From: Chiridota heheva
Taxonomy: Eukaryota > Echinodermata > Holothuroidea > Apodida > Chiridotidae
Assembly (NCBI GenBank): GCA_020152595.1
Contig: JAIGNY010003766.1
Coordinates: forward strand, 1-64,000
DNA length: 64,000 nucleotides
Direction: 5' to 3'
The notes beneath the pieces were generated by a model. The model was not told the DNA's origin. It did no database searches and saw only the letters and a list, made by a program, of their open reading frames with translations. Of the stretch, positions 1 to 11,109 are shown piece after piece; the stretch's first letter is position 1; each line of letters starts with the position of its first letter. The position numbers were made by a program, and so were the translations under genes.

Positions 1-1140
1 ACAGATGAAGATGTGACAGCAGAACGAGACCCCTGCATTGAAGATGTATGTGGCCCAAATCATTTGCCAGGGTATCAGCATGTAGAGCAGCTCAGCAGTG
101 TGTTAGTTGATGTTGGGCTGGAGGAGGGAAAGCTTGCACTCAACAGTGACCAACGACAAAGGGTTCTAAATGCTTGGAACAAGCTAGACCTGCATGATCG
201 CAGTATTGAGCAGTTTGACAGCCTCTACTCTTCACGCTGGGGAAATTCTCTGTTTGGACGTACTAAAGGTGACCCTCCCAGTACATCTTTAGTGCAGAAG
301 CTGAAATTTGGGAAGCGTTATGCCCCTGCACATCTGGTAGACTCCAGAAAAAACCGTCTGATGTACTGCATCATAAAACAACTGTGGCTCCATCCCAGCT
401 GTATTTCCAAGGGCGGAGTCTCTCCCAAAAAAAGGCACATCACGACCATCTATCAAAGACTGGCCCAAAGAATAACTGTGGATGATGAAGTTCTCAGCAA
501 GCTTGGCATCCCTTTGGTGAAGATCAATACTAAGTCTGTTGCTGAGTTCATTCGGAGACAAGAGGCTATAGCAGGGAAAAATGTGACAGACCAAGGGCTG
601 TCAATACTCCGGAAGTGTGACAGCATTTCAACCGTTGACCAACCACCTGCTTTAGAGCTGCCCGAATTACGCCCTGTAACTAACAGGCCCCAGATCAAAT
701 TTCCAGATGTCCCAAACCTAGCTGGTACTAGAATTGTCAAGGCGAGGAGGGACCATTTTGCAACTGTTCCATCTACTACAATTCCACATACTTCACCTTC
801 ATCGTCATCCTGTCCAGTTCTGTCCATGCCACTGACAAGTAATTATACTGTTGTGCAACCATCACCTGTATCTACATCAACGCAGCAGTTGTGGGCACGC
901 TCCACAATGTACAAAAAAAGGAAGTCGAATTGTCCAGGAATAGGAAGTGCCAAGATAGCAAAGCTGTCACTGTATAAGTGTAAACTATGTGGACAGTCTA
1001 CCCAAGGCCACAACAAATATAAGAAAAAAACATATTGTCAAACAACAAAGATGTCAACATCGCTTCCTAACCAAATTTTCAGTGATTTCAAAGACTTTCA
1101 AGAAAAGGTGGATGGACTTACACAACCTAATGCAAATTAG
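1..1140 (+). CDS. Uncharacterised protein, C-terminal part, open at left edge
   Basis: One uninterrupted frame runs from base 1 to a TAG at 1138-1140. There is no stop upstream in frame within the window, so the real start lies to the left and the GTG at 13 is not a supported start. About 379 residues are visible. The first 200 residues look globular, with a basic stretch near residue 140 (SPKKRHITTIYQRL). Residues ~210-320 are rich in Pro, Ser and Thr and look disordered. Near the end there is a C-x2-C pair (YKCKLCGQ) followed by a Lys-rich segment with one more Cys, possibly half of a small zinc-binding motif. I do not recognise the family. The intronless length and position beside transposon debris fit a multi-copy, perhaps transposon-associated, gene, but this is inference. 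Confidence 0.6.
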   Translation, partial: TDEDVTAERDPCIEDVCGPNHLPGYQHVEQLSSVLVDVGLEEGKLALNSDQRQRVLNAWNKLDLHDRSIEQFDSLYSSRWGNSLFGRTKGDPPSTSLVQKLKFGKRYAPAHLVDSRKNRLMYCIIKQLWLHPSCISKGGVSPKKRHITTIYQRLAQRITVDDEVLSKLGIPLVKINTKSVAEFIRRQEAIAGKNVTDQGLSILRKCDSISTVDQPPALELPELRPVTNRPQIKFPDVPNLAGTRIVKARRDHFATVPSTTIPHTSPSSSSCPVLSMPLTSNYTVVQPSPVSTSTQQLWARSTMYKKRKSNCPGIGSAKIAKLSLYKCKLCGQSTQGHNKYKKKTYCQTTKMSTSLPNQIFSDFKDFQEKVDGLTQPNAN

Positions 1141-1264
1141 CTACCACTGTATGTTACTTTGTATTTAAAACCCTTTAATTTGCTCTATCAACTATTGCTA
1201 GCTCTAATGAAGGCTTAAGGGGCTCAGATAGAGGAACAGCAAAAGCAAATTGAAACCCTAATTA

Positions 1265-2985
1265 GCCTCGGCTGAAAAGATGGATGAGTAGTCAGGAAGT
1301 CTGCTACTGAGGGTGATGTCTTGGATGATGGCAGCAGCAGCTGTCTTGTTGCCTTCCTTGGAGCCATCAGTATAGATGGAGGTGTAATTTGAGAGTTGGT
1401 CTTTGATTTGGTTGTGGAGATTGATGAAGAGGTTAGGGTGAGTTTGAGTTTTTGTGATAGTGGAGAGGTCTAGGTGGACAGAAGGGAGGGGTGGCCCAAG
1501 GAGGAAAAGTGGGCCAGGAGTAGGTGCCGAGTGGTGGGGTCCATGCCAAGATGGAAGAGGTCTGATTTGTCATGCTAAGCTGAAAGTAGGGGATAGGGTT
1601 TAGTCCTATCAAAGAGGGAGGAGAAATTGGGGTACCTAATGAGGTTGTAAACGGGTTCTAGGTGTTGGTGAGGACTCTAAAAGCATAGGAGAGGCTAAGC
1701 TTTTACATCTAAGTAGAAAGGGGGTCTGCTGGCTTCCAACATGAAGGCTGGTGATTGGGGAGGTCCTGTAGGCTCCCTCAGACAAAGCCTGAGGGCTTCA
1801 TTTTGGATGGTGTTGATGTGGTTGAGGTATGAGTTGTGAGCGACACAGTGAACAATATTGCCATAGTCAAGCTTGGCATGCAATGGTGAGCCTGAAAATT
1901 TTGAGGAGAGCATGGCGGTTTCGCTCCCCAAGTGGTGTTGGAGAGCAGTCGGAGGATGTTGAGAAGCTGTTGCATTTTAGTTTTCAGGTTGTAATGTGTT
2001 GCTTGTAGGTGAGCTTGGGGTCTAGAGTTAGACCAAGGAACTTTGTGTGTTCAACTTTAGGGATGCGATTCCCATTGAGCACAAAGTTCGGGGTTGGGGT
2101 GGAGGTTGTTGAAATGACAAAGTGCATGCAGACTGTCTTGTCTTTGGAGAATTTAAAATTGTTATTGTTGCTCCAGACTTGCAGCTGATTGAGGCTGGTT
2201 TGGAGCCTATTTTCAACAATAGGAAAGCTAGGGGAGGAATAGAAGATGGTGAAGTCATCACGAGGGTACGCTTGATGCTGGGGCCAAGGTTATTCGATGT
2301 CAATAATGCTCAGGTTGAAGAGAGTGGGAGAGAGGATGCTGCCTTGAGGGCGCCCCTTCTTGGGGGGCTGGGTTGGAGAGGGTGTGGCCAATACGAACTT
2401 GGAACTGCCTGGGTGAGAGGAAGTTTTAAATAAAGATGGGGGAGATGGCCTCTGAGGCCGATGGTGTGAAGTTTTGGCACACCGTATTTCCAAGTAGTGT
2501 CGAAAGCTTTCGAGGTCAAAAAATATGGCAATGAGGTGTTCCTTTTTGCAAAGGATTCCCGGATAGCGGTGTCGAGCGTAATTAACTGGTCTAGGGTATT
2601 GCGACGTTTTCAGAAGCCGCTTTGGTGAGGGGAGGATTATGTTGGTCTCGAGGAACCAGTTTAGTCTCTGATTAATGATCTTTTCCATAATTTTACAGAG
2701 ACAGCAAGTAAGGGCGATGGGTCGGTAGCTGGAGGGGTCGGTACCGTCCTTCCCCGGCTTAAGGACGGGGATGACAATAGCTGTCCTCCAGATAGGGGGA
2801 AAGGAGTGTGAGGACCAAATGTGGTTGAAGATGTTGAGTAGGGTAGTGGTGGCCTTGATGGGGAGGTGTTTCAGGAACTGATAGGGGATGTTATCTGGGC
2901 CCTTATGAGATAAACCAAACAAATAATTCCGCCTTGCTGGGATTGAGTTTGAGGAAGTTGCTGGACAGCCAACTACGAAAGTCAA
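1265..2985 (-). mobile_element. Non-LTR retrotransposon fragment (RT plus start of RNase H)
   Basis: Minus-strand translation gives reverse transcriptase blocks in broken frames: GPDNIPYQFLKHLP, SSYRPIALTCCLCKIMEKII and PQGSILSPTLFNLSI, in the normal RT order. Lower coordinates reach an RNase H-like start with the typical acidic and SAEAKA-type region. The RT-RNase H order and the sequence match three other fragments in this window (21.1, 48.6 and 54.2 kb), so they are one family, probably of the Jockey/I group. Several frameshifts and the missing endonuclease show it is dead. Confidence 0.8.
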
Positions 2986-2995
2986 GAATGCATGT

Positions 2996-3130
2996 TTAAA
3001 GTAGCATAGTTGGAGTCTCATCTAGATCAAAAACAACATAAAGTTGACTATCGTCGGCATAAAAGTGATAATTGATATTGTGCCTTTCGGCGATGTCGGC
3101 CATGGGCAACATGTATATGTTGTTCAACCG
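2996..3130 (-). mobile_element. L2/CR1-like LINE sliver carrying the RT YADD motif
   Basis: Minus-strand translation reads MADIAERHNINYHFYADD followed by SQLYVVFDLDE. This is the catalytic YxDD region of RT and closely parallels the L2/CR1-like copy at 22.8 kb (GDILRKHKIEYHIYADD). It abuts a different LINE on the left and a gypsy fragment on the right, so it is a small relic in a mosaic. Confidence 0.75.
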
Positions 3131-3942
3131 CTTACTGGAGACGGCCCTTGCAAGACACTCCATCGGAAAGAACTTCTCGATTCCAAATTGTTGATCAGCG
3201 ACATCCACCCTACAAAAGCCCAATGATCCTTACCCCACTGTTTCATACTCAGGTTCCAGCAGTGATGAGATGGCTGAAGGTGGTTGGTTTTTGCCCTACA
3301 AACCATGTCCCTTGCCACGGCGTCAACAAGAGTTTACCAAGACTGGCTTCAGGAAGTCGCCTGATGTAGCAGTGCCCTTAGTTTCTCAGCCTGATGATTT
3401 TATCTCCATTACGCATGAAGATGTTGAACTTTCGTTTGATGATAAGTCACCTGAATCGGATGGTGTGCCAGAGATATTAGCTGATGATGCTTGCATTCCG
3501 CAACCTCTTCCCTTAGCTTCTCGTCTCCGCAACAGAAACTTACCTGTTCCTGCCCTCGTTCTAGTTAATCCACGGGCTGGACAACACTAAAATCCAAATA
3601 AGCTACAGAAAGCAAGCGTGCAAGAACACAATACTTCTACTTCCCAGGAGGAAGTGCATTCCTTGCCAGTTGATCCCAATATAATCGCTCAGATGACTCA
3701 AACGCGCAACTCCTTTTGGCGCAAATGTTGTTACGACTAACTTCAAACAATTGACTATAAACTGATTTAGGACAGTTTTGTTGTTCTGTCGTATGTATTG
3801 TATGTACCAAGTGAACTGAACATGTTTGTATTAGCCATTGTAGTTATATATGTGTGTATGTCAAGTAGTCATATTTTTGTATATTTTCATTTCCTTAATT
3901 TGTACCTGATGTCAGGGACGACATCATTCAAGTGGGGTGATG
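3131..3942 (+). mobile_element. Ty3/gypsy-like pol 3' end, frameshifted
   Basis: Plus-strand frames give GPCKTLHRKELL, which resembles the end of a gypsy integrase, then, after a frame change, an ORF (3270-3590) rich in acidic residues ending with an Arg-rich SRLRNRNLPVP stretch. The pattern of integrase C-terminus, low-complexity tail, purine tract and LTR fits the 3' end of a Ty3/gypsy element. The rest of the element is missing and replaced by LINE debris on the left. The broken frame shows it is not functional. Confidence 0.55.
3930..3942 (+). promoter_or_regulatory. Polypurine-like tract before LTR
   Basis: AAGTGGGGTGATG lies directly before the TGTGGCA that begins the putative 3' LTR, the usual place of the plus-strand primer in LTR retrotransposons. 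Confidence 0.45.
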
Positions 3943-5080
3943 TGTGGCAGGTCAATCATTTGTAAGTAATGGAATGCTACCACAGGAAGTGCTCATGCAG
4001 TTCTCATTGTTATTGAAATGTCGCCCTCTAATTTTCCTTTGTTCTCATCTACCTGTGAATCAAGCTTCACTGTATCAATTTCATCTTGAAAGCCATATTC
4101 TTTTCCTTCAAGAAACCCAGTTTTTATTGTTGAAAGCTCAGTCAGGGTGATTGTTTTTATGAAATACAGATATTGCTGCAGCAGATGTTTTGACCTAGAT
4201 GTTATTACAATGTCTAAGACATAAGATATTCACTAAGTAATTTGGTGATATGAATGCCCATTTGATAGCCTATTTTATGTAGCCTACCATGTTATTTTTG
4301 GCATGTATGACCTAGTGTTACATTTCATTGTAAGGTTGGTACTATAAGTCTAGGCCATTCCAAGTTGTATAACTTCAGGGTGATTCAATACCAATTAAAT
4401 GTATTGCAGTATTTTGCTTGGTATGCATAATGAATTCCTGTGAATATTCATGGTATAAGGATTTTGTTGAGAAAGCTCGCCGTGTGGATTATTAGCCTGA
4501 CGTAGAGTGGAATCATCCATTCACCATTTCCATGATTATCATCTCACAATTCTCATCTTGTTATGACATGTATTCATCAATAGTGTAGTTATATGTTATT
4601 TAGTTTGTTTGTATACTTCTTATAAGCAAAGTTGTACTTTTATGAGGTATTAAGCTGGACACCCAGTGCCAGATTTGGTAAAGTTTTCAATGAACTTTTA
4701 ACAACAAATATTGATTTTGTAGTTTGGTATTTGGTATGTTATTTCATGTTAACTTCTCGTTACATTGCTTTACGTCTTTTACATACCTTATTGTCTATAT
4801 GTTATCATATTTGTATGCAAATGCAAATTGGTTAAGATAATTGATTCGATGTGATCATGCTAAGGTGAAGATGATTAGTTTTATATTCTTCATGGACACC
4901 CATACCTTCACATTTTCATGAGTGATGTACTACTTTGATGTATTACTTTGATGGATCTTTACTTACAATATGTTGTTTATTGTATCTTTCAAGGTTTAAT
5001 TTCCTTAGTTTCAACATGAAGCAATAAGACGTGCAACAGAAATTAAAACTCTTCGTAATCATTAAACCACCAGTGCTACA
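3943..5080 (+). repeat. Putative 3' LTR (about 1.14 kb)
   Basis: It begins TGTGGCA after a purine tract and may end at TGCTACA (5074-5080), which is an inverted match to the start with one mismatch, as expected for LTR ends (TG...CA). No second LTR is in the window, so the right border is inferred only from this inverted end. Confidence 0.5.
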
Positions 5081-5280
5081 TAGATTATGTAGATATTATA
5101 GTACATGTAGATCATGTAGATGTTATAGTACATGTAGATCATGTAGATGTTATAGTACATGTAGATCATGTAGATTTTATAGTACATGTAGATCATGTAG
5201 ATGTTATAGTACATGTAGATCATGTAGATGTTATAGTACATGTAGATCATGTAGATGTTATAGTACATGTAGATCAATGA
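5081..5280. repeat. 27-bp minisatellite, about 7 copies
   Basis: A 27-bp unit containing TAGATCATGTAGATG and TAGTACATG repeats from ~5090 to 5275 with few differences. The multiple-of-three period keeps short ORFs open on both strands (9-residue repeat); I do not regard them as coding. The array begins right at the proposed LTR end. Confidence 0.9.
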
Positions 5281-5360
5281 ATGATCTCTCAAGTTTCAGT
5301 TATGTAGAATTAAATGCAAGTTTTGACAACTTTTAAATGTTTTGTACAGGTAGTGTAGCT

Positions 5361-5508
5361 GAGCTAAATCCATCTGAGCTATTAGGCTCATGGAGCTGGG
5401 GCTTATCTCCAGTTTCAATTCCGCAAGTAGATGACAGTACATGACTCCTGTAGACAGGATGCGAATCCATTGCAGATTAACTCCCAGCAGTGCACTTGCA
5501 TTAACTTG
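5361..5508 (-). mobile_element. SINE body, truncated, minus orientation
   Basis: This matches the reverse complement of the SINE at 52.5-52.76 kb over about 140 bp. Shared blocks include TAAATCCAT, ATTAGGC, ACATGACTCC and CAGCAGTGCACTTG. The tRNA-like 5' head is missing. Confidence 0.75.
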
Positions 5509-6156
5509 TATCAAGCTAATAATTTCCACTCTTCATTGACATTGTAACAATTATCACAAACAGGGTGTAGGAAGCTTTGAAAAATGGTGGCATGACCTCT
5601 TAGAGGGCACTCTTCAAGTTATATGCATGGCCCCCATCCTGATCTGTAGATAGAATAAGTAAGCCCAAAACAACAACAAATAAAGTAAACAGGCGCTTCA
5701 TTTTTAGAAAGGGGCACTTGTTCAATGGGGACAAATTCCTCTCGTACATGGGACTGACAAAACACACCAGTTTCCTCCTACTATTCTTACAGTAAATGAG
5801 AGGCACTTTTCATTTTCAAGAGGGCACTTTTGTCATCTTTCGGACAAGTGGGGGGCAGTCCTCCCGTTCCCTTGGTTCCTACACTTACGATCACAAATTA
5901 CTAACGTTTACATTTTTATACAAAGATATAAATGTGTTTGTTTCTCCTCAAGTTTGGTAGTGGCATCACATCCATTTTGGCTATGTAGCCATGAAATGCG
6001 CACATTGTCCTGAGAATCACAGCATAATTCACATCCAAGTGAGTAAAGGTCGCACAATTGAATTGCATGCACACATGTTGAGACGCTTTATGACGTCACT
6101 ACAAAAACTTGAGGTGAAACAAGGTGTTATCAATATAAAAATTGTATAACTTGGCA
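5509..6156. other. No gene seen
   Basis: AT-rich sequence with only short, unrelated ORFs. I see no exon, RNA or clear repeat. Confidence 0.6.
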
Positions 6157-6222
6157 TATAGTTTGTTTGATGAGGGCTTAACGGCACCACGACAACGATG
6201 GTCAAATTGTGCCTGTGGCACA
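6157..6222 (-). mobile_element. LINE 3'-terminal fragment
   Basis: It starts TTTGTTTGATGAGGGCTTAA and continues with the same sequence found at 51.93, 54.19 and 57.16 kb. At 54.19 kb this sequence is the 3' end of the RNase H-bearing LINE. This is a very short 5'-truncated copy in minus orientation. Confidence 0.7.
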
Positions 6223-6397
6223 TCAGTAACACAATTATAATATTTCTCATTGACAGAGATACTGATTCACTACAGAAATAATCAATGTGTGCTCTCTAAC
6301 TTATCGTTGTTTTGTGTCTTATATTTTCTACTTTTGATTGAAATTTGATGGCAATTAATGTATGGATGAACCATTGAGTGCATTAAAAAGGCCTGCC

Positions 6398-6537
6398 TGT
6401 GCCCCCACCCCTTCTTTTGACATCAAAGTATTTCATATGCCCCCACCCCTTCTTTTGACATCAAAGTATTTCATATGCCCCCACCCCTTCTTTTGACATC
6501 AAAGTCTTTCATATGCCCCCACCCCTTCTTTTGACAA
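6398..6537. repeat. 38-bp tandem repeat, about 4 copies
   Basis: A unit with GCCCCCACCCCTTCTTTTGA followed by CATCAAAGTATTTCATAT is repeated almost perfectly; the last copy is truncated. Confidence 0.9.
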
Positions 6538-6890
6538 CTCGTTATTTTAATTAATTCCAAATATATATAGCATCTTACTGTATGATTTAAAAAACTGGTA
6601 TAACTTGCCGGATGATGGCGCCCTCCACGTTTTAAAATGCGTACCAAGTTCAAGCATAATGACGTCACTAGCCCTGCAACCGTATGTGTATTTTCGATTA
6701 ATAATGTGTAGACGTCTACAGTTCATTGCACGTCGCTAGGTCCGAAGGCCGATCGCGTAATGAAACTAAGAAAACTGCAGTTAGTTTATACCGTTCTCCG
6801 TTAACTAGCAATGTTAGAGGTTCTTACTCGCTTAATTTATAAGCAATCTAATTGGAGCATTAAATATTAGCTATTTTTCGTTTAAAATAT

Positions 6891-7056
6891 GGGAGGATAG
6901 CGCGAACGCAGTCCCCCGCTACCAGAAATTATACACCCGAGTTCCCCACGTTTGGGGGAATCGCAGGGGTCAACCCAACCGGATAGTGCAATGGATGGGC
7001 CTCACCCTGGGGGAACCACCTTAGTGATCATGGTATCCCCTGTGCCAGGTAAGTAT
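6891..7056 (-). ncRNA. U1 spliceosomal snRNA
   Basis: The reverse complement begins ATACTTACCTGGCA, the U1 5' end that pairs with 5' splice sites (ACTTACCTG intact). It continues through GATACCATGATCAC (loop I region), the stem II block around CATCCATTGCAC, GACCCCTGCGATT with the paired CCCC...GGGG stem III arms, and an Sm-like site ATAATTTCTGG. The 3' hairpin GGGGGACTGCGTTCGCGCT follows. All helices appear in the U1 order and the length is 166 nt, near the usual ~164. The Sm site has C where vertebrate U1 has G. The RNA forms the U1 snRNP in the nucleus and defines 5' splice sites. I see no truncation or poly-A tail that would mark a retro-pseudogene. Whether it is an expressed locus or a dispersed copy cannot be told here. 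Confidence 0.93.
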
Positions 7057-7104
7057 GCTACAATTGAATCCTTCCAGGAGAGTAGTTTTTCAAATTATGA
7101 AACT

Positions 7105-7510
7105 AACCGCGGGTAATAAATAAAATAGTACAATTTTATGCATTCAAACGCGTCTTACTAAAACTAAACGTCAACTTGGAAAGTCTGTGTAAAGAAAACA
7201 TCTTTGATTGGCCAAAACTAATTATGTTTATTCATGAGGTTATTTGATTGGCTGATATCCAAAGTGTCAGTCAATACACAATACAAAGTACTGTTACATG
7301 CGCGGTATATAATTTAAAAGTAATATCGTGTACATTGTACGTTTCATACAGTCACATAGGCAATTGGTGTGAATCCAACCGACGTGCAATGTTGTCTACA
7401 GTTTTAATGATACAGATTGGTCGAGAGTCTACAGTTCACGTCTACAGTTTTGAGAACATATCTTTTGATTGGTTAAAAGTCTACAGTTTTCTACAATAAT
7501 CTACAGTTGA
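7105..7510. promoter_or_regulatory. Upstream region of U1 with ATTGG boxes and a repeated TCTACAGTT motif
   Basis: Between the U1 5' end (7056, minus) and a TATA-like site at 7700 there are at least four ATTGG pentamers (inverted CCAAT) near 7207, 7245, 7415 and 7460. TCTACAGTT occurs at about 7395, 7428, 7441, 7480 and 7500, with one more at ~6714 beyond the U1 3' end. The grouping suggests a regulatory region, possibly shared by divergent transcripts; this is inference. Confidence 0.4.
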
Positions 7511-7698
7511 ACTAATAGAATTGCCGCATAGAAACTAAATTGTCTTTGTGTATGAGTACATCAGCTTAGTTCTGTAGTTAATTATTTTTCGCGACAGGTT
7601 AGTATCAACTAACTTAACGTTACTGATCCAACGATTGAGTAAATTGGAAATACGACGATGCTTTCATCTTCAAAAAGTAAAGAAAATTGTCTGTCTGG

Positions 7699-7709
7699 TA
7701 TATAAAAGG
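7699..7709 (+). promoter_or_regulatory. TATA-like box
   Basis: TATATAAAAGG is a good TATA consensus 24 bp before an ATG-ATG-GGG start. The short distance would give almost no leader, so either the TATA or this ATG may be fortuitous. Confidence 0.3.
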
Positions 7710-7732
7710 TGTTTTTATTCCCTTCCTTTATT

Positions 7733-7869
7733 ATGATGGGGAACAAAAACAGTATTGAAATTAACTTAAGTTACAAGAGTGGGCTAGTTCAAACTTCAAC
7801 GTCTTATCATCAGTTCCACGATTTTTTTAAGCCTAACGTTACTCGCAGAGATAACATATCACTGACCAC
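7733..7869 (+). CDS. Candidate first exon (MGxxxS start)
   Basis: ATG at 7733 or 7736 opens a frame that from the second ATG reads MGNKNSIEINLSYKSG, with the MGxxxS form of an N-myristoylation signal. The frame stays open to CTGACCACAG|GTAGGC, a plausible donor at 7869/7870. A TATA-like box lies just upstream. No family is recognised and the link to later exons is not proved, so this is only a candidate. Confidence 0.25.
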
Positions 7870-8147
7870 AGGTAGGCCTAGGCTATTCCTACTTTTTGTG
7901 GCGGTCGGTTCGACGTAACCGTGTACGGGCTCAGTACAGTCTTGCCAAGTTGAAGGAAAATCTTTATCATTACAGTCAATGGGATATTTGTTATGAATAC
8001 TTGTGTCGCCTCAGCCAGTCAGCGAAAATGAATGGTACTCATATATTGAAAACTACTGTCTAATGCACAACATTTGTTAAAAAGAACAGGTTTTCCTCCC
8101 ATTGACTGCAATGATAACTGACTGTTTGTTTTCCCCTTTGACTGGAG

Positions 8148-8263
8148 TTCGAGATCGTCAAAAAAGCATTGTTACGTCGCCGTGCACCACAACATTCCCG
8201 GATGTTCGACCTCCTCAATCCCTGGTTGACATTGGGATTGCCGTACGAGGCTTGTTATATTAG
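8148..8263 (+). CDS. Candidate internal exon
   Basis: A pyrimidine-rich tract (TTTTCCCCTTTGACTGGAG) precedes the segment and TTAG|GTACAA follows it. One frame is open throughout (FEIVKKALLRRRAPQHSRMF and onward), which is notable in this AT-rich area. The frame that would continue from 7733-7869 is also open but meets TAG exactly at the exon end, so the phase relation is unresolved. Confidence 0.25.
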
Positions 8264-10496
8264 GTACAATTTCTTTCTTTTTTAATTCACACGTTGTGGA
8301 AAATTGATAACTTTTTTGGATATTCTTATATCAATTATTACTATACTAGTCTAAATTATACACATTCTCCAAAATCTTTACCTATTTAGCACAACGACTG
8401 GGCAAAGTTTTCCAAAATTCGATTTTTGGTCGCCATTTTCTTAGTCATCGCACGTTTGTGATTAATTATTCAATGTCCATAAATAAGTTTTAGAATGTTC
8501 CACTAAACTGCAACTTGCAAGTTGATTTTTCGCTGACGTTTTTTTTTGTTCCTATAATTTTATTAAATAGTTTTGGTAAAAAAAGCTAAAAAAACTGCCA
8601 AAACAATTAAAAAACATTAAGAAATGTTAAGATTATATAATTTTACTTTATAAGTATTATCTTATTTTTTTCCCTCGTATAATCTGAAACATTACCCCAC
8701 TAAAATGTTAATAGTTATATCATGGCAGTGTTTTGAACTTACTTTGTAGAGCTCGTCAGACGATTTTTACAGAAGGAAGTGTTAGTCCAAAATACTTCGA
8801 TAAAAGTAACTAAAATTACCTTCAGAACAGTTTGTGAAGAAATGGATGGGTTTCCAAACATCGATTCTAATCATTGTAGGCGAAAAAAAAGGTGAAATGG
8901 TTTAGTTTCCATAAGGATCTTAAAACTGGGATTTTCCTATACTTTTAACACCTCGTTTAAAACAGTACAGGTAGGTATAGGATTTTGAAGAACCCTCGGA
9001 CAACCAGCCATCACCAACGGCAGCCATAATAACACGGCTGGCATCAGTCCGACGGTACTACGGGGAGTGTAGTACTAAGGTGTTCCTAGCATTATGGCAA
9101 CCTATATACTTACTACATATATATATAACAAGGTAGTTTACCTCATACTGCGACATTTTAACCGTATATGAAAATTCCTTTTTTTGACCACTCTCGAACA
9201 TTTTTTTTACTCAACTCACATTTGCCAGAGACTCAATTCGTTTATAAGTCACAGTATTTGTTATTTTTTTTGATGAGATGTACAAACTATGATTTTTCTA
9301 CCCCATGACAGCGTAAATGCCTGTCAATTTGCTGCAAACCAAAGCAATGTTGCGATAATTCATGAAGAAGTAGCGCTTCAGTACTGTTATGTTTTTGATC
9401 TATCTTGTTATTTCTTATTTTTGTACACAGAAACACTTCTGTTAAGGACCCACTACTGCCAGTTTGATCTATTTTTGATGTGGGCATCACCCTCGAACGA
9501 CATAAGTGTGTTTTATTGCCTATACGTTAGGCAATATCATTGAAGAACAAACCGCCACATCCTCTCCCTGATATGAAGCTGCAAAATCAGAAGACTGCAA
9601 TTGCGGAAGGTAACACTGACACTTACTGAACAATTGACATCTATACTTTCATTAAATGAATTCTCTTTTTTTAAACAGTGAAAATAATGTTGATTTTTGT
9701 TCATGCATCATAATCCACTGATCCATATGGACACACAGTATATCTAGATAAGGATGTCCATTCAATGACTAAACTGCATGTTTTTGTATTACAGCAAATT
9801 ACTGTTGAGAATCATCAGAGCAAGAAATTATACATTGTATGCTGAATCTCATTTATCCACCTAATTTACAGGACTTTGCAATAACACACTGTGCAATAAC
9901 GTCTAAATCCTTTGACCAAAACGAGCCTCTATGACAGTTGAAGCCAGCACTTTACGAAATAGCAAAACACATAATTCAGAATAGTACTAAATTAAACTAG
10001 CATTTGTCATGAACAACATCTTTTAAACAGTTTGATATTGAATTCAGGTGGATATTATAGAAAGAATAACATTTATGCAGTTAATTTTCAAGGAAAATGG
10101 ATCATTCTGAAAGGAAACAAAATTTATATCTCTAGAAAGTGATGTATATAACTCAATTCAGTGGCAATCAAGACCATCTTTGCAAACAAATAAGTGCATA
10201 ATCAAAGTTTTTGAAAAATATCAAATCTTATTGTCCAGTATTGATAATATTACTTAGATGGTCCTAAGAAATGGTCCTAAGAATTCTGATGAGGGGCAAG
10301 ACTTGTTGAGGGGCACCAGCAAAGGGGCAGGGCGGCTCCCAAGGCCAAGCCCCGGAGGGCAGGGTGGGCATTAGCCAAACTGGATGATTGCTTACTATGC
10401 TATCATTCTGTGTTCTTGTTAGGTATTTCATTTATGAGGGTAAGTAAGATTATAAAGTTAAAAAACAATTAAATCTAAAAAAAAATTTTTTTACAT
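8264..10496. other. No supported gene
   Basis: AT-rich, possibly intronic. Short ORFs (for example 9289-9543) are not convincing. At 10270-10370 there is a GGGGCAGGGCGG-type sequence related to the array that follows. Confidence 0.5.
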
Positions 10497-10506
10497 TTTT
10501 CTGATA

Positions 10507-10590
10507 AGGGGCAGGGCGGACCCGCAGAGGGGGCAGGGCGGACCTGCAGAGGGGGCAGGGCGGACCCACGGAGGGGCAGGTTGGGCCGTC
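10507..10590. repeat. 22-bp GC-rich tandem repeat, 3-4 copies
   Basis: GGGGCAGGGCGGACCCGCAG is repeated with small changes; a related single unit lies at ~10322. Confidence 0.8.
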
Positions 10591-10964
10591 CATGTGAAAC
10601 AGCAAAGCTAGGGGTCTGATATACATACACCAACAGAGAAGCAGTATCTGGGACAGCTGATTGTATGTTACTCTTGGGAAGTACATCGGGAAGACATTTA
10701 AGTGGCTACTGGAAAATAATGTGGGATATGTGAGGATCCTCTGTGATGCATTCAGAATATGAATATGCCTAAAATCTTCATCTCAGGTCCAAGTGATGAA
10801 CACCATTACTTTAATTTGACTATACGATGTGATATATGTATGTGTGATAAGCATTTGCTTGTATACATGACAATATTTTGCAAAGTCTACAATATCAAGT
10901 TGTAAAGTATACTTTACACCTCCCATTTACGTTTTCTAAAGAAAATCATGATTTTATTTTGCAG

Positions 10965-11109
10965 CCTTCTTGATAAACACCTAAAGGAGAAGAAGAATAC
11001 AGACAGTATCAATGATGGATGGGTGAAAGATAGCCTTTTGAAGTATGTGCAGTATTTTCAGCCAGTTTACTCGCACCTTGAGCAGAACGTAGACATGTGG
11101 TTTTTATGG
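10965..11109 (+). CDS. Candidate internal exon
   Basis: TTTTATTTTGCAG precedes the segment and TTATGG|GTATGG ends it. The frame gives LLDKHLKEKKNTDSINDGWV and then DSLLKYVQYFQPVYSHLEQN, a mixed charged and aromatic sequence that looks more like real protein than its surroundings. I do not recognise the family. The end of the exon is part of a tandem duplication (11074-11311). Confidence 0.4.

Noticed and set aside
9287-9543. Overlapping 67- and 84-residue ORFs
   Set aside because: Open on both strands without splice or coding signals.
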